Assembly: GCF_017573465.1 (NCBI RefSeq)
Contig: NZ_JAGEPF010000043.1
Span: 23,243-87,242 of the forward strand
DNA length: 64,000 bases
Direction of reading: 5' to 3'
Source of the DNA: Actinomadura violacea
GTDB lineage: Bacteria; Actinomycetota; Actinomycetes; Streptosporangiales; Streptosporangiaceae
Shown here: piece by piece, positions 31,615-40,460 of the stretch
How positions within the stretch are numbered: position 1 is the stretch's first letter
Layout of the letters: every line of letters begins with the position of its first letter
Translations under genes and position numbers: made by a program
The notes under the pieces: model-generated
What the model was told of the DNA's origin: nothing
Database searches by the model: none
What the model saw: the letters and a program-made list of their open reading frames with translations, nothing else

Positions 31615-32664
31615 GTGGATCGACGCGTGTTCGGCATCTGGGCCGCGGTCGTGTCGCTGCTCGCGCTGGTGGACGCGCTCGGGTGGTGGAAGGACTACGC
31701 GGACGGGGCGCACAGCGTCGGGCTTGGCCTCGCGCAGACGATGGCGTCCTCGCTGACGTGGCTCCCGGTGAACATCAGCGTGTATCTGCTCACCATGTGG
31801 TTCCCGGTCAGGCGTCCCCACGTGGTGCGCGCGGTCATGGTGCACCTGGTGGGCTACCTGGTCGCGCTCTGCTGGCTCAGCGGGCGGATGTTCCTGTTCG
31901 ATCCGGTGCTGCACTGGATGCCTCCCGGGCAGGGGTTCGGCGACGAGTACCTCCGGAACCTCGGGGCCTATCTGGCGATGTACTTCGAGTGGGTTGGCGT
32001 CGCCCACGGGGTCTACTACTTCGTCCAGCACCGGCGGCGGCGGGAGCAGTTGGCGCGGGCCCGCGAGGAGCTGACCCGGGCCGAACTGCAGGCGTTGCGG
32101 GCGCAGGTGCGGCCGCATTTCCTGTTCAACGCGATGAACACCATCGCGTCGTTCGTCCATGACGACCCGTCGCGCGCGGAGGAGATGGTCGTGCGGCTGA
32201 GTGCCCTGCTGCGGCGGTCGCTGGAGCATGACGGCTCGCTGGAGGTGACGTTGCGCGAGGACCTGGAGGTCCTGTCCGCCTACGTGGACATCGAGCAGGC
32301 CCGGTTCGAGGACCGGCTCGCCGTGGATTGGCGGCTGCACCCCGGGGTGCTGGACGCGCTGGTCCCGCCGCTGCTGCTGCAGCCGCTGGTGGAGAACGCG
32401 GTCCGGCACGGCATCTCCCCCCGCGACGCGCCGGGCACGGTGACCATCACGGCCCGGCCGGAAGGGTCTTGGCTGCGGCTGATCGTCGCGGACGACGGTG
32501 TCGGGCTGCCGCCCGGCCGGCCGCGCACCGGGATCGGGCTGGCCAACTCCCGCGCCCGGCTCGTCCAGATGTACGGCGCGGAGCACCGGTTCAGTGTCGA
32601 GCCGCGGCCCGGCGGTGGCGTCGCCGCGACCGTCCGGCTGCCGCTGCGGACGGCGCGGACATGA
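31615..32664 (+). CDS. LytS/YehU-type sensor histidine kinase
   Basis: 349 residues from the GTG at 31615. Four membrane spans occupy about residues 5-145. The kinase part has the His_kinase pattern RPHFLFNAMNTI (phosphorylated His near residue 167), the N-box VENAVRHGI, VADDGVGLP and GIGLANSRARL. It is the sensor of the LytTR regulator whose ATG overlaps its stop (ATGA). The signal is unknown. A longer frame from 31468 is not supported. Confidence 0.9.
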   Translation: MDRRVFGIWAAVVSLLALVDALGWWKDYADGAHSVGLGLAQTMASSLTWLPVNISVYLLTMWFPVRRPHVVRAVMVHLVGYLVALCWLSGRMFLFDPVLHWMPPGQGFGDEYLRNLGAYLAMYFEWVGVAHGVYYFVQHRRRREQLARAREELTRAELQALRAQVRPHFLFNAMNTIASFVHDDPSRAEEMVVRLSALLRRSLEHDGSLEVTLREDLEVLSAYVDIEQARFEDRLAVDWRLHPGVLDALVPPLLLQPLVENAVRHGISPRDAPGTVTITARPEGSWLRLIVADDGVGLPPGRPRTGIGLANSRARLVQMYGAEHRFSVEPRPGGGVAATVRLPLRTART

Positions 32665-33374
32665 TCAAGACGTTGATCGTCGACGACGAGCCCCCGGCCC
32701 GGCGGCGGCTCCAGCGCATGCTGGCCGCCCACGACGACGTCCACGTGCTCGCCGGGTGCGGCTCGCCCGCCACGGCGCTCGCCGCCCTCCAAGGGCACCG
32801 GCCCGACCTGGTCTTCCTCGACATCCAGCTGCCCGAGGGCGACGGGTTCGGCATCCTCGACGCGATCTGGGGCCGGCACGACCCGGCCGTCGTGTTCGTG
32901 ACGGCCTTCAGCGACCACGCCGTCCGCGCCTTCGAGGTCGACGCGGTCGACTACCTGCTCAAGCCGTACGGCCGGGACCGGCTCGACCTGGCGCTCGACC
33001 GCGTCCGCGACCGGCTGGCCCGGCGGACCGCGGCCCCGGCGCTGAACCGGCTGCCCGTCGAGATGGGCGGGCGGATCCGGCTGCTGGACCTGGACTCGAT
33101 CGACTACGTCCAGGCCGAGGACGGCTACCTGCGCATCCACGCCGGCACCCGCTCGCACCTGGTCCGCGGCACCCTGGCCAAGCTCCAGGAGCGGCTCGGC
33201 TCGGCGGAGTTCCTGCGGATCCACCGCTCGGTCATCGTCCGGATCGACCGGATCCGCGAGCTGGAGGTCCTCGGCCACGGGGAGATGCGGCTGACCCTGT
33301 GCTCCGGCAGTGCCCTCATCTCCGGCCGCGCCTACCGGGACCAGGTGCGGGCCGCGCTCGGCCTGCCGACCTGA
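32661..33374 (+). CDS. LytTR-family response regulator
   Basis: 237 residues. The receiver domain has IVDDEPPARRRL, the phosphorylated Asp in VFLDIQLPEGDGF, TAFSDHAVRAF and LLKPYG. The LytTR DNA-binding domain (about residues 135-235) contains YVQAEDGYLRIHA, FLRIHRSVIVRIDRIREL and SGRAYRDQVRAAL. It is co-translated with the sensor kinase and binds promoters of unknown target genes; the secreted hydrolase next door is a plausible target. Confidence 0.93.
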   Translation: MIKTLIVDDEPPARRRLQRMLAAHDDVHVLAGCGSPATALAALQGHRPDLVFLDIQLPEGDGFGILDAIWGRHDPAVVFVTAFSDHAVRAFEVDAVDYLLKPYGRDRLDLALDRVRDRLARRTAAPALNRLPVEMGGRIRLLDLDSIDYVQAEDGYLRIHAGTRSHLVRGTLAKLQERLGSAEFLRIHRSVIVRIDRIRELEVLGHGEMRLTLCSGSALISGRAYRDQVRAALGLPT

Positions 33375-33542
33375 CCGCCGCTCCCGTTCACCCCTTCCCC
33401 GCTCCCGTTCGCCGCGCGGACCCGGCCGCCGCCCCGGGACCGCTCCTAGGGTGAGCGCGTTCCGCCAACCGGCAGAGCCGTGGCCGGCATCCGTCCTCGG
33501 GGGCATGGGTGCCGGTCCTTCCCCACCGCGTGGGAGTTCGCG

Positions 33543-34979
33543 ATGAGAAATGTCCGCCGTACCCTCGCCGCCCTGGGCTGCGTCCTCGCCGTCGCGGCGC
33601 CGATGCCGGCCGCGCACGCCGCCGCGCACGCCGCCGCCCGAGGACTCCGCTCCCCGCACCCATGCCGCGACGACGACGGCGCCGTGCAGCCGGGCTTCAC
33701 CTGCTGGACGCTGACGGTCCCGCTCGACCATTCCGGCCGCACGCCCGGCACGCTCGACCTCCAGGTCGGCGCCGCCGACGGCCCCGCCAAGCCCAAGGGC
33801 ACGCTGCTGTTCCTCACCGGCGGCCCCGGCCAGGAGGGCGTCGCCCTGCTCCGGCGCATCGCCGGGCGCATGCCCGAGGTGTTCGCCCAGTACCGCCTCG
33901 TCATGCTCGACCAGCGCGGCACCGGCCCGCTCGGCGCCGTCGACTGCCCGAAGATGCAGGCCCAGGTCAGCGGCTCCGACAGCGCCCCGGCCACCCCCGA
34001 CGCGGTGGACGAGTGCAGCCGCCTGCTCGGCGACCGGGCCCGCTTCTACGGCACCGACCAGAGCGTCGGCGACTTCGAGGACGTCCGCCGCGCGCTCGGC
34101 GTGGACACCATGGCCGTGGACGGCGTGTCGTACGGCTCCCTCACCGCCGCCCGCTACGCCATCGCCCATCCCCGGCACGTGTCCCGGCTGGTCATGGACT
34201 CGGTCGTCCCGCACCACTGGACGGTCGCCGGAGACCTGAACCTGGTCGGGCTCACCGCCCAGCCCAGGGTGCTCCGGGACGCCTGCAAGGCCGCGCCCGC
34301 CTGCGGTTTCGACCCGGCGCAGGACCTGGCCACGCTCGTCCGGCGGCGCACCCCGGCGGGCGGGCTGGCCCTGTTCGGCGACGTCGTGGGCTACGAGTTC
34401 ATCGACCCGACCTACCGCGACCCGGACCCGATCCCCGGCAGCGGCCTGCCGGGGGACATCATCGGCGCGATGCACGAGGCCGTCGCCGGCGACACCCGCC
34501 GGCTGGACGCCATCGAGGCCGTCTTCACCCCGGCCGACGGCACGCCCGCGAGCCAGCTGAGCGCGGGCCTGCACGCGGCCACCCTCTGCGACGACCTGCG
34601 CTTCCCGTGGGGCACCTCGGCCACCCCGACCCGGCTCCGCCGCCCGTTCCTCGACCGCACCGCGCGCACCCTGCCCGCATCGGCCACCTGGCCGTACACC
34701 TCGGCGGTCGCGCTCGCGCAGAGCAGCGTCCAGACCTGCCTGCGCTGGCCGGCCGAGCCTCCGAACTCCGACCCCGCCGGGCGGCTGCCCGACCTGCCCA
34801 CGCTGATCCTCACCGGCGACCACGACCTCAGCACCCCGCTGGAGTGGGCCGAACAGGAACGCGCCGTCAGCCCCGCCGGCACCCGCTTCGTGATCGTCAA
34901 GGGCGCCGCCCACTCCATCCAGAACCGCGAACCCGGCCACGCCGGCCGCGACGCCCTGACCAAGTTCCTGCTGGGCTGA
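33543..34979 (+). CDS. Secreted alpha/beta-hydrolase, S33 (tripeptidyl aminopeptidase-like) peptidase
   Basis: 478 residues. A signal peptide occupies residues 1-28 (RR at the start, hydrophobic core, AHA cleavage site). The fold has LLFLTGGPGQEG, DQRGTGP, the nucleophile elbow GVSYGS (about residue 202), Asp in TGDHDLSTP and His in GAAHSIQ. Such enzymes remove N-terminal peptides or cleave small esters outside the cell. Six or more cysteines suggest disulfides. The ATG at 33543 follows GGGAG at some distance. Confidence 0.9.
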   Translation: MRNVRRTLAALGCVLAVAAPMPAAHAAAHAAARGLRSPHPCRDDDGAVQPGFTCWTLTVPLDHSGRTPGTLDLQVGAADGPAKPKGTLLFLTGGPGQEGVALLRRIAGRMPEVFAQYRLVMLDQRGTGPLGAVDCPKMQAQVSGSDSAPATPDAVDECSRLLGDRARFYGTDQSVGDFEDVRRALGVDTMAVDGVSYGSLTAARYAIAHPRHVSRLVMDSVVPHHWTVAGDLNLVGLTAQPRVLRDACKAAPACGFDPAQDLATLVRRRTPAGGLALFGDVVGYEFIDPTYRDPDPIPGSGLPGDIIGAMHEAVAGDTRRLDAIEAVFTPADGTPASQLSAGLHAATLCDDLRFPWGTSATPTRLRRPFLDRTARTLPASATWPYTSAVALAQSSVQTCLRWPAEPPNSDPAGRLPDLPTLILTGDHDLSTPLEWAEQERAVSPAGTRFVIVKGAAHSIQNREPGHAGRDALTKFLLG

Positions 34980-35051
34980 CACGGCGGCCTCGCCGCGGTC
35001 TCACAGGGGTGATCCAAGTCGTACCCGGCCGCGTGGACGTGGCCTGCGAAT

Positions 35052-36014
35052 ATGGCCGATCATGGGGCGATGCCGCTGCACGCGCACGAGGCCGATCTGT
35101 TCGAGAGCTCCAGGGGGCGCTTGGAGGCGATCGCCTACCGGCTGCTGGGATCGGCCGGTGATGCGGAGGACGCGGTGCAGGACACGTACCTGCGCTGGCA
35201 TGCGGCGGACCGGGAGCGGATCGAGACGCCCCAAGCGTGGCTGACCAAAGTGCTCACCAACCTCTGCCTCAACCAGCTCTCCTCGGCGCGGGCCAGGCGG
35301 GAGACCTACGTAGGGCAGTGGCTGCCCGAGCCGGTGCTGGACGGAGACCGGATCCTCGGTCCCGCCGACACGGCCGAGCAGCGCGAGTCGGTCTCCATGG
35401 CGATGCTCACCCTTATGGAGCGGCTGTCTCCCAATGAGCGGGTGGTGTACGTGCTGCGCGAGGCGTTCGGGTACGCGCACCGCGAGATCGCGGAGATCCT
35501 GAACATCACCGAGTCGAACTGCCAGCAGATCTACCGGCGCGCCAGGCGGCATCTGGAAGTCGGACGGTCCCGCGCGGAGATCGACGCGGTCGCCGCGCGG
35601 AAGATCGTCGAGGAGTTCCTCGCCGCGGCCCTCAGCGGCGACACCGAGCCGCTGATCCGGCTGCTCGCCGACGACGCGGTCAGCGTGGCCGACGGCGGCG
35701 GCAAGGTCACCGCCCGCAGGACCCCGGTCATCGGGGCGGTGGGCATCGCCCAGTACTTGCGCGGCATGTTCCGTCCGAGCGACTCCAAACGGGCTCTCGT
35801 CGGTGGCAGCCCCGCCTTCCACGCCGCCGTCGTCAACGGCGGTCCTGCCGTGGTGGTCGAGGTCGACGAGCAGGTCATCGGCGTGGTCTGCCTCGATGCG
35901 TCTCCCAGCGGGGTGGCCGCCGTCCACATCCAGGTCAACCCGGACAAACTTCAGCGCATCGCGCGCCAGTGGGCGGCCACCGGTCCTCATCGCCCGCTGG
36001 CGGAGAAGTGGTGA
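35052..36014 (+). CDS. ECF41-family sigma factor with SnoaL-like C-terminal domain
   Basis: 320 residues (ATG 35070 would give 314). Sigma-2 and sigma-4 regions: RLEAIAYRLLGSAGDAEDAVQDTYLRW and ERVVYVLREAFGYAHREIAEILNITESNCQQIYRRARR. The C-terminal extension carries the ECF41 marks DGGGK (about residue 217) and NPDKL. In this group the extension controls sigma activity, and the sigma usually directs the neighbouring flavoprotein gene, here at 36095. Confidence 0.93.
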   Translation: MADHGAMPLHAHEADLFESSRGRLEAIAYRLLGSAGDAEDAVQDTYLRWHAADRERIETPQAWLTKVLTNLCLNQLSSARARRETYVGQWLPEPVLDGDRILGPADTAEQRESVSMAMLTLMERLSPNERVVYVLREAFGYAHREIAEILNITESNCQQIYRRARRHLEVGRSRAEIDAVAARKIVEEFLAAALSGDTEPLIRLLADDAVSVADGGGKVTARRTPVIGAVGIAQYLRGMFRPSDSKRALVGGSPAFHAAVVNGGPAVVVEVDEQVIGVVCLDASPSGVAAVHIQVNPDKLQRIARQWAATGPHRPLAEKW

Positions 36015-36094
36015 GCCGGATCACACCCGCTCGTTGTCAGGGATCGCTCGGCCGTCCGGTTCAGGAGGTGACAGCGACCAGATAGGAGCAAGCC

Positions 36095-37276
36095 ATGAAG
36101 CACCGCATCGTCGTCCTGGGGGCCGGGTACGCCGGAGCCAACGCCGCCGGCCGCCTCGCCAGGCGGCTGCACCGCGACGACGTCGAGATCACCCTGGTCA
36201 ACGGCGACCCGGAGTTCGTCGAGCGGGTCCGCATGCACCAGCTCGCGAGCGGGCAGGACCTGCGGCCCCGCCCGCTGCGGGACCTCTACGCGGGCACCGG
36301 CGTACAGGTCCGGACGGCCCGGGTCACCGCCGTCGACGTGGAGGGCAAGACCGTCGACCTCGGCGGCGAGACCCTCGCCTACGACACCCTCGTGTACGCC
36401 CTGGGCAGCACCACCGCCGATCACGGCGTCCCCGGCGTCGCCGAGCACGCCCACAACGTGGCCGGCAAGCAGGCCGCTCTCCGGTTGCGGGCGCGCCTGA
36501 GCGAGGTCGAGCCCGGTGGGACCGTGCTGGTCGTGGGCGGCGGTCTGACCGGCATCGAGACGGCCACCGAGATCGCCGAAGCCCGCCCGGACCTCGAAGT
36601 CGCGATCGCCGCCCGGGGCCGCGTCGGCGGCTGGCTCAGCGAGAAGGCCCAGCGTCATCTGCGCGGCGCCCTGGACCGGCTCGGCATCACCGTCCACGAC
36701 CACGCCGACATAACGCGCGTCGAAGCGGAGGGCGCGGTCACCGACGCAGGCGAGCAGATCCGGGCGCAGGTGACCGTGTGGACCGCCGGCTTCGCCGTCC
36801 ACCCGATCGCGGCCGCCACCGCCCTTGAGGTGTCCGGCAGCGGCCGGATCGTCGTCGACGCCGGCATGCGATCGGTCTCGCACCCCGATGTGTACGCCGT
36901 GGGTGACGCCGCGCTGGCCGAAGGAGCGGGCGGCGGGCCGCTGCGGATGTCCTGCGCCTCGGCGAACCCCATGGCGTGGCTGGCAGCCGACGTCATCGCC
37001 GCCCGCTTGACCGGCCGCAGGGTCCCCCGGACCACGATCGGCTACTCCGTGCAGTGCATCAGCCTCGGACGCCGCGATGGGATCATCCAGCGCGTGACCG
37101 CCGACGACCAGGTCACGTCCACCGTCTTCACGGGCCGGACCGCCGCCCGGATCAAGGAGATGGTGTGCGCCGGCGCGGCCTGGAGCGTCACCCACCCGAC
37201 CATGATGATGCCGAGCCGCCGCCGCCACCTCGCGGCCACCGAAGCAGCGGAGACCAGGCTCCTCACCCGGTCATGA
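36095..37276 (+). CDS. NADH dehydrogenase-like FAD oxidoreductase
   Basis: 393 residues. FAD motif VVLGAGYAGANAAGRLARR, second Rossmann motif VLVVGGGLTGIETATEI, and YAVGDAALAEG near residue 267. This is the NDH-2/disulfide reductase fold. It is typically paired with ECF41 sigma factors and may be their target; TGTCA at 36035 and CGTC at 36053 lie upstream, but at shorter spacing than the known ECF41 promoter, so I do not claim a site. Electron acceptor unknown. Confidence 0.87.
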   Translation: MKHRIVVLGAGYAGANAAGRLARRLHRDDVEITLVNGDPEFVERVRMHQLASGQDLRPRPLRDLYAGTGVQVRTARVTAVDVEGKTVDLGGETLAYDTLVYALGSTTADHGVPGVAEHAHNVAGKQAALRLRARLSEVEPGGTVLVVGGGLTGIETATEIAEARPDLEVAIAARGRVGGWLSEKAQRHLRGALDRLGITVHDHADITRVEAEGAVTDAGEQIRAQVTVWTAGFAVHPIAAATALEVSGSGRIVVDAGMRSVSHPDVYAVGDAALAEGAGGGPLRMSCASANPMAWLAADVIAARLTGRRVPRTTIGYSVQCISLGRRDGIIQRVTADDQVTSTVFTGRTAARIKEMVCAGAAWSVTHPTMMMPSRRRHLAATEAAETRLLTRS

Positions 37277-37281
37277 CGAAG

Positions 37282-38319
37282 TCAGCGCCAGCCGAGTTCG
37301 GGTGCCACGTGGGTCAGGATGTTCTCCAGGACGTGCACGTTGTAGTCCACGCCGAGCTGGTTGGGGACCGTGAGCAACAGCGTGTCGGCGGCCTGAACGG
37401 CCTCGTCGCCGGCGAGCTGCTTGACCAGCACGTCCGGCTCGGCCGCGTACGAGCGGCCGAAGACGGCCCTGGTGTTCTCGTCGATCATTCCGATGTGGTC
37501 GCCCGAGTCGGCGTTCCGGCCGAAGTAGGCGCGGTCGAGATCGCTGGTCAGCGCGAAGATGCTGCGGCTGACCGAAACACGCGGCTCGCGCCGGTGTCCG
37601 GCGTCCTTCCACGCCTGCCGGTAGGCCTCGATCTGCTTGCGCTGCTGGACGTGCAGCGGCTCGCCGGTCTCATCGTCCTTGAGCGTGGAACTCTGCAGGT
37701 TCATGCCCAGCTCGGCCGCCCCCACGCTGGTGGCGTTGGAACTCGACCCCCACCAGATGCGGTCGCGCAGCCCCGCGGAATGCGGCTCGACGCGCAGCAG
37801 CCCGGGCGGGTTGGGGAACATCGGCCGCGGATTCGGCTCGGCGAAGCCTCGGCCCTGCAGCACCGTGAGCAGTACCTCGGTGTGCTTGCGTGCCATGTCG
37901 GCATCGGTGTCGCCCTCGGACGGCTCGTACCCGAAGTACCGCCACCCTTCGATGACCTGTTCCGGCGATCCCCGGCTGATGCCGAGCTGCAGGCGTCCGC
38001 CGGAGATCAGGTCGGCGGCCCCGGCGTCTTCGGCGAAGTACATCGGGTTCTCGTACCGCATGTCGATCACGCCGGTGCCGATCTCGATGCGCGAGGTCTT
38101 CGCGCCGATCGCGGACAGCAGCGGAAAGGGAGAAGCCAGCTGCCTGGCGAAATGGTGCACCCGGAAATAGGCGCCGTCGGCGCCGAGCTCCTCCGCGGCC
38201 ACGGCCAGGTCGACCGACTGCAGCAGTGCGTCCGCCGCCGACCGCGTCCGCGAGCCCGCGCCGTCACTCCAGTGGCCGAACGAGAGAAAACCGATCTTCT
38301 TCACACCGACGTCAACCAT
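37282..38319 (-). CDS. LLM-class flavin-dependent oxidoreductase
   Basis: 345 residues with the luciferase-like monooxygenase pattern: GAYFRVHHFARQLASPFPLLSAIG, IEIGTGVIDMRYENPMYFAEDAGAADLISGGRLQLGISRGSP and a WWGSSSNATSVGAAE segment. It uses FMN or F420. It is convergent with the flavoprotein gene, separated by five bases. The physiological substrate is unknown. Confidence 0.88.
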   Translation of the reverse strand: MVDVGVKKIGFLSFGHWSDGAGSRTRSAADALLQSVDLAVAAEELGADGAYFRVHHFARQLASPFPLLSAIGAKTSRIEIGTGVIDMRYENPMYFAEDAGAADLISGGRLQLGISRGSPEQVIEGWRYFGYEPSEGDTDADMARKHTEVLLTVLQGRGFAEPNPRPMFPNPPGLLRVEPHSAGLRDRIWWGSSSNATSVGAAELGMNLQSSTLKDDETGEPLHVQQRKQIEAYRQAWKDAGHRREPRVSVSRSIFALTSDLDRAYFGRNADSGDHIGMIDENTRAVFGRSYAAEPDVLVKQLAGDEAVQAADTLLLTVPNQLGVDYNVHVLENILTHVAPELGWR

Positions 38320-38484
38320 CTCTGCCCCACCGAGATTCCAGAGCGACCGGCCACCCGCAGTAGGGCCTGCATGTCGCCGGGTAGGTACATGTTCGGGAAC
38401 AGCGGGCCGTCAGGGACCAGTGAGCTGGTCCGGAGACGCCTTCGGCACTCGTGCGTTCACGTGTGGTGTGTCAGGATGCGCGGC

Positions 38485-39027
38485 ATGGGCCTTGCTGACC
38501 GGTACCTCGCCGAGGACGAGTCGCTGGTGTACGCCACGCGGCAGCACTGGACGGAGATGGTCGGCGAGTTCGTGATCCTCTGCCTGGTCTGGATCGTCGC
38601 GGGTGCGCTGTTGTGGTTCATCCCCTTCGGCCAGGACTGGGGACGGATCGCGGACTACGTCGTGCTCGCCCTGGCCGCCCTGTGCTCGCTGTGGTTCTGG
38701 CTGATCCCGCTGCTCCGCTGGCGCGGGACGATGTACATCCTCACGACGAAGCGCATCTACAAGCGCACCGGCCTGCTGACCAAGACCGGCCACAGCATCC
38801 CGTTGAGCCGGGTGAACGACGTCTCGTACCGGGTGACGCTCTGGGAGCGGATCTGGCGTTACGGGACGCTGGACGTCCAGTCCGCGTCCGAGCACGGGAT
38901 GCTCCGGCTCAAGTGCGTCCCGGACCCCGAGGGCCTGCGGTCGAGGATCTATACGGCGGTCGACAACGAGCAGAACCGCTACGAGCGGGGCCCCGACCAG
39001 GGCGCGCCGGGCGGCCTTCGGGGCTGA
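38485..39027 (+). CDS. PH-domain (YdbT/bPH2-like) membrane protein
   Basis: 180 residues. Two adjacent spans (about residues 27-50 and 57-77) precede a bacterial PH domain with the recognisable YILTTKRIYKRTGLLTK and SIPLSRVNDVSYRVTLWERIWRYGTLDVQS. Such proteins are common in actinomycetes. The function is unknown. The ATG at 38485 is preferred to 38476. A strong hairpin follows 11 bases behind the stop. Confidence 0.85.
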   Translation: MGLADRYLAEDESLVYATRQHWTEMVGEFVILCLVWIVAGALLWFIPFGQDWGRIADYVVLALAALCSLWFWLIPLLRWRGTMYILTTKRIYKRTGLLTKTGHSIPLSRVNDVSYRVTLWERIWRYGTLDVQSASEHGMLRLKCVPDPEGLRSRIYTAVDNEQNRYERGPDQGAPGGLRG

Positions 39028-39038
39028 CAGAGCGAAGG

Positions 39039-39073
39039 CGAAGGGCGGGACGCGGCGAGCGTCCCGCCCTTCG
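39039..39073 (+). terminator. Hairpin terminator after the PH-domain gene
   Basis: A 15-bp perfect stem (CGAAGGGCGGGACGC and its complement) with a 5-base loop. Confidence 0.85.
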
Positions 39074-39201
39074 GCATTCCGGGGACGCTTCCGTGTACCA
39101 CCCGGAACGATCGCCCCCTGGGTGCCGTCCAACGAGGTGCGTGTCCGGTGCGGGGGCAGCCCCTAGGCGGCTCCGGCGTACAAGAGAAGAGGGAAGAAGG
39201 C

Positions 39202-40287
39202 ATGGTCTTCAGGCAGTTGCTGGGCGTCTTCGGGGTGGGCGGGCCTTCGGTCGAGACGGTGCTGGCCGGCCCGCACGGGCGTCCGGGCGAGTACCTGTCC
39301 GGCGAGGTCCGGCTGCAGGGCGGAGACCGTGACACCCCCATCCACCAGGTGGTGCTGAGCCTGGTCACCCGCGCCGAGTACGAGCACGGCGACCACGAGG
39401 GAAGCGGCGGCCTGGAGTTCTACCGCGCGGCGATCACCGGGGGCTTCTCCCTGGGCGCCGGGCAGTACCACGCGGTCCCGTTCGAGATGCCGCTGCCGTG
39501 GGAGCTGCCCGTCACCGAGGTCTACGGGCAGCACCTGCACGGCATGACCATGGGCGTGCGGACGGAACTGGAGGTCGCCGGGGCGATGGACGCCGGCGAC
39601 CTGGACCCGATCTCGGTGCTGCCCCTGCCGTCGCAGCAGCGCGTCCTCGACGCGTTCGGAGCGCTGGGCTTCACCTTCAAGGGCGCCGACGTCGAGGAGG
39701 GGCACATCGCCGGCCTGCACCAGGAACTGCCGTTCTACCAGGAGATCGAGTTCTACGCGCCGCCGTCGTACGCGGGGCGGATCGGCGAGGTCGAGCTCAC
39801 CTTCGTCGCGGACCCGCACGGCCTGGCAGTCGTGCTGGAGGCCGACCAGCGCGACTCCTTCCTCTCCGAGGGAGATGACGTCTTCGGACGATTCCACGTC
39901 TCCCACGAGCAGGCGCTCCACATGGCCTGGGAGCACGAATTGGAGTCCTGGCTGCACGCCGTGGCCGGGCACGGGAACGGCCACGGGCATGGCGGCCACG
40001 GCTTCGGCGGGCATGAGTACGGGCACGAGGGGTTCGGCCACGGCGAGCACCACGGCGGCCACGGGCCGGGCTGGGGCGGGGTGGCGGCGGGCGCGGCCGG
40101 CGGCCTGGCGGCCGGGTTCGTCGCCGGTGCCGTCGTCAACGAGATGCTCGATGATGACGACGATGGCGGGGACGACGACTCGTTCGACACCGGCTTCGCC
40201 CAGCAGGCCGTCCAGAACGCCTACCAGGAGGCCGCCTACGAGCAGGCGTACGACGACGCGATGGACTCCTTCGAAGACGACAACTGA
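39202..40287 (+). CDS. Spo0M/SpoOM-family protein with histidine-rich and acidic tail
   Basis: 361 residues behind GAAGAAGG. The first 250 residues form the two arrestin-like beta-sandwiches of Spo0M: PGEYLSGEVRLQGG, VPFEMPLPWELPVTE, FYQEIEFYAPPSY and FHVSHEQALHMAWEHELESW. Then comes a 40-residue Gly/His stretch with about 15 His, a glycine/alanine hydrophobic segment and an Asp-rich end (DDDDDGGDDD). The family acts in sporulation control and cell-shape processes in Bacillus. The His-rich section could bind metal ions. Confidence 0.88.
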   Translation: MVFRQLLGVFGVGGPSVETVLAGPHGRPGEYLSGEVRLQGGDRDTPIHQVVLSLVTRAEYEHGDHEGSGGLEFYRAAITGGFSLGAGQYHAVPFEMPLPWELPVTEVYGQHLHGMTMGVRTELEVAGAMDAGDLDPISVLPLPSQQRVLDAFGALGFTFKGADVEEGHIAGLHQELPFYQEIEFYAPPSYAGRIGEVELTFVADPHGLAVVLEADQRDSFLSEGDDVFGRFHVSHEQALHMAWEHELESWLHAVAGHGNGHGHGGHGFGGHEYGHEGFGHGEHHGGHGPGWGGVAAGAAGGLAAGFVAGAVVNEMLDDDDDGGDDDSFDTGFAQQAVQNAYQEAAYEQAYDDAMDSFEDDN

Positions 40288-40301
40288 ACGAACCGCACCA
40301 G

Positions 40302-40336
40302 CGCCTCCGCCGAGTCGGATGACCTCGGCGGAGGCG
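40302..40336 (+). terminator. Hairpin terminator after the Spo0M gene
   Basis: A 13-bp stem CGCCTCCGCCGAG/CTCGGCGGAGGCG with a 9-base loop, followed by TTTC, 14 bases past the stop codon. Confidence 0.85.
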
Positions 40337-40460
40337 TTTCCGGTGTCCTGGGGCGGCCGTCCCATGCTGTCCGGGGTCGCCGAATCCGAGCCCGAAAGAT
40401 CCCATTGACCTGCATAAATGGGGTATATCGCCCGCGATCCTCACTGTGGAGGGAGGAACC

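Noticed and set aside
32280..34982. 900-codon minus-strand frame
   Set aside because: Antisense to the kinase, regulator and peptidase genes, all of which have clear conserved motifs.
36035..36056. ECF41-dependent promoter in front of the flavoprotein gene
   Set aside because: TGTCA and CGTC are present but closer together than in known ECF41 promoters; not enough for a claim.
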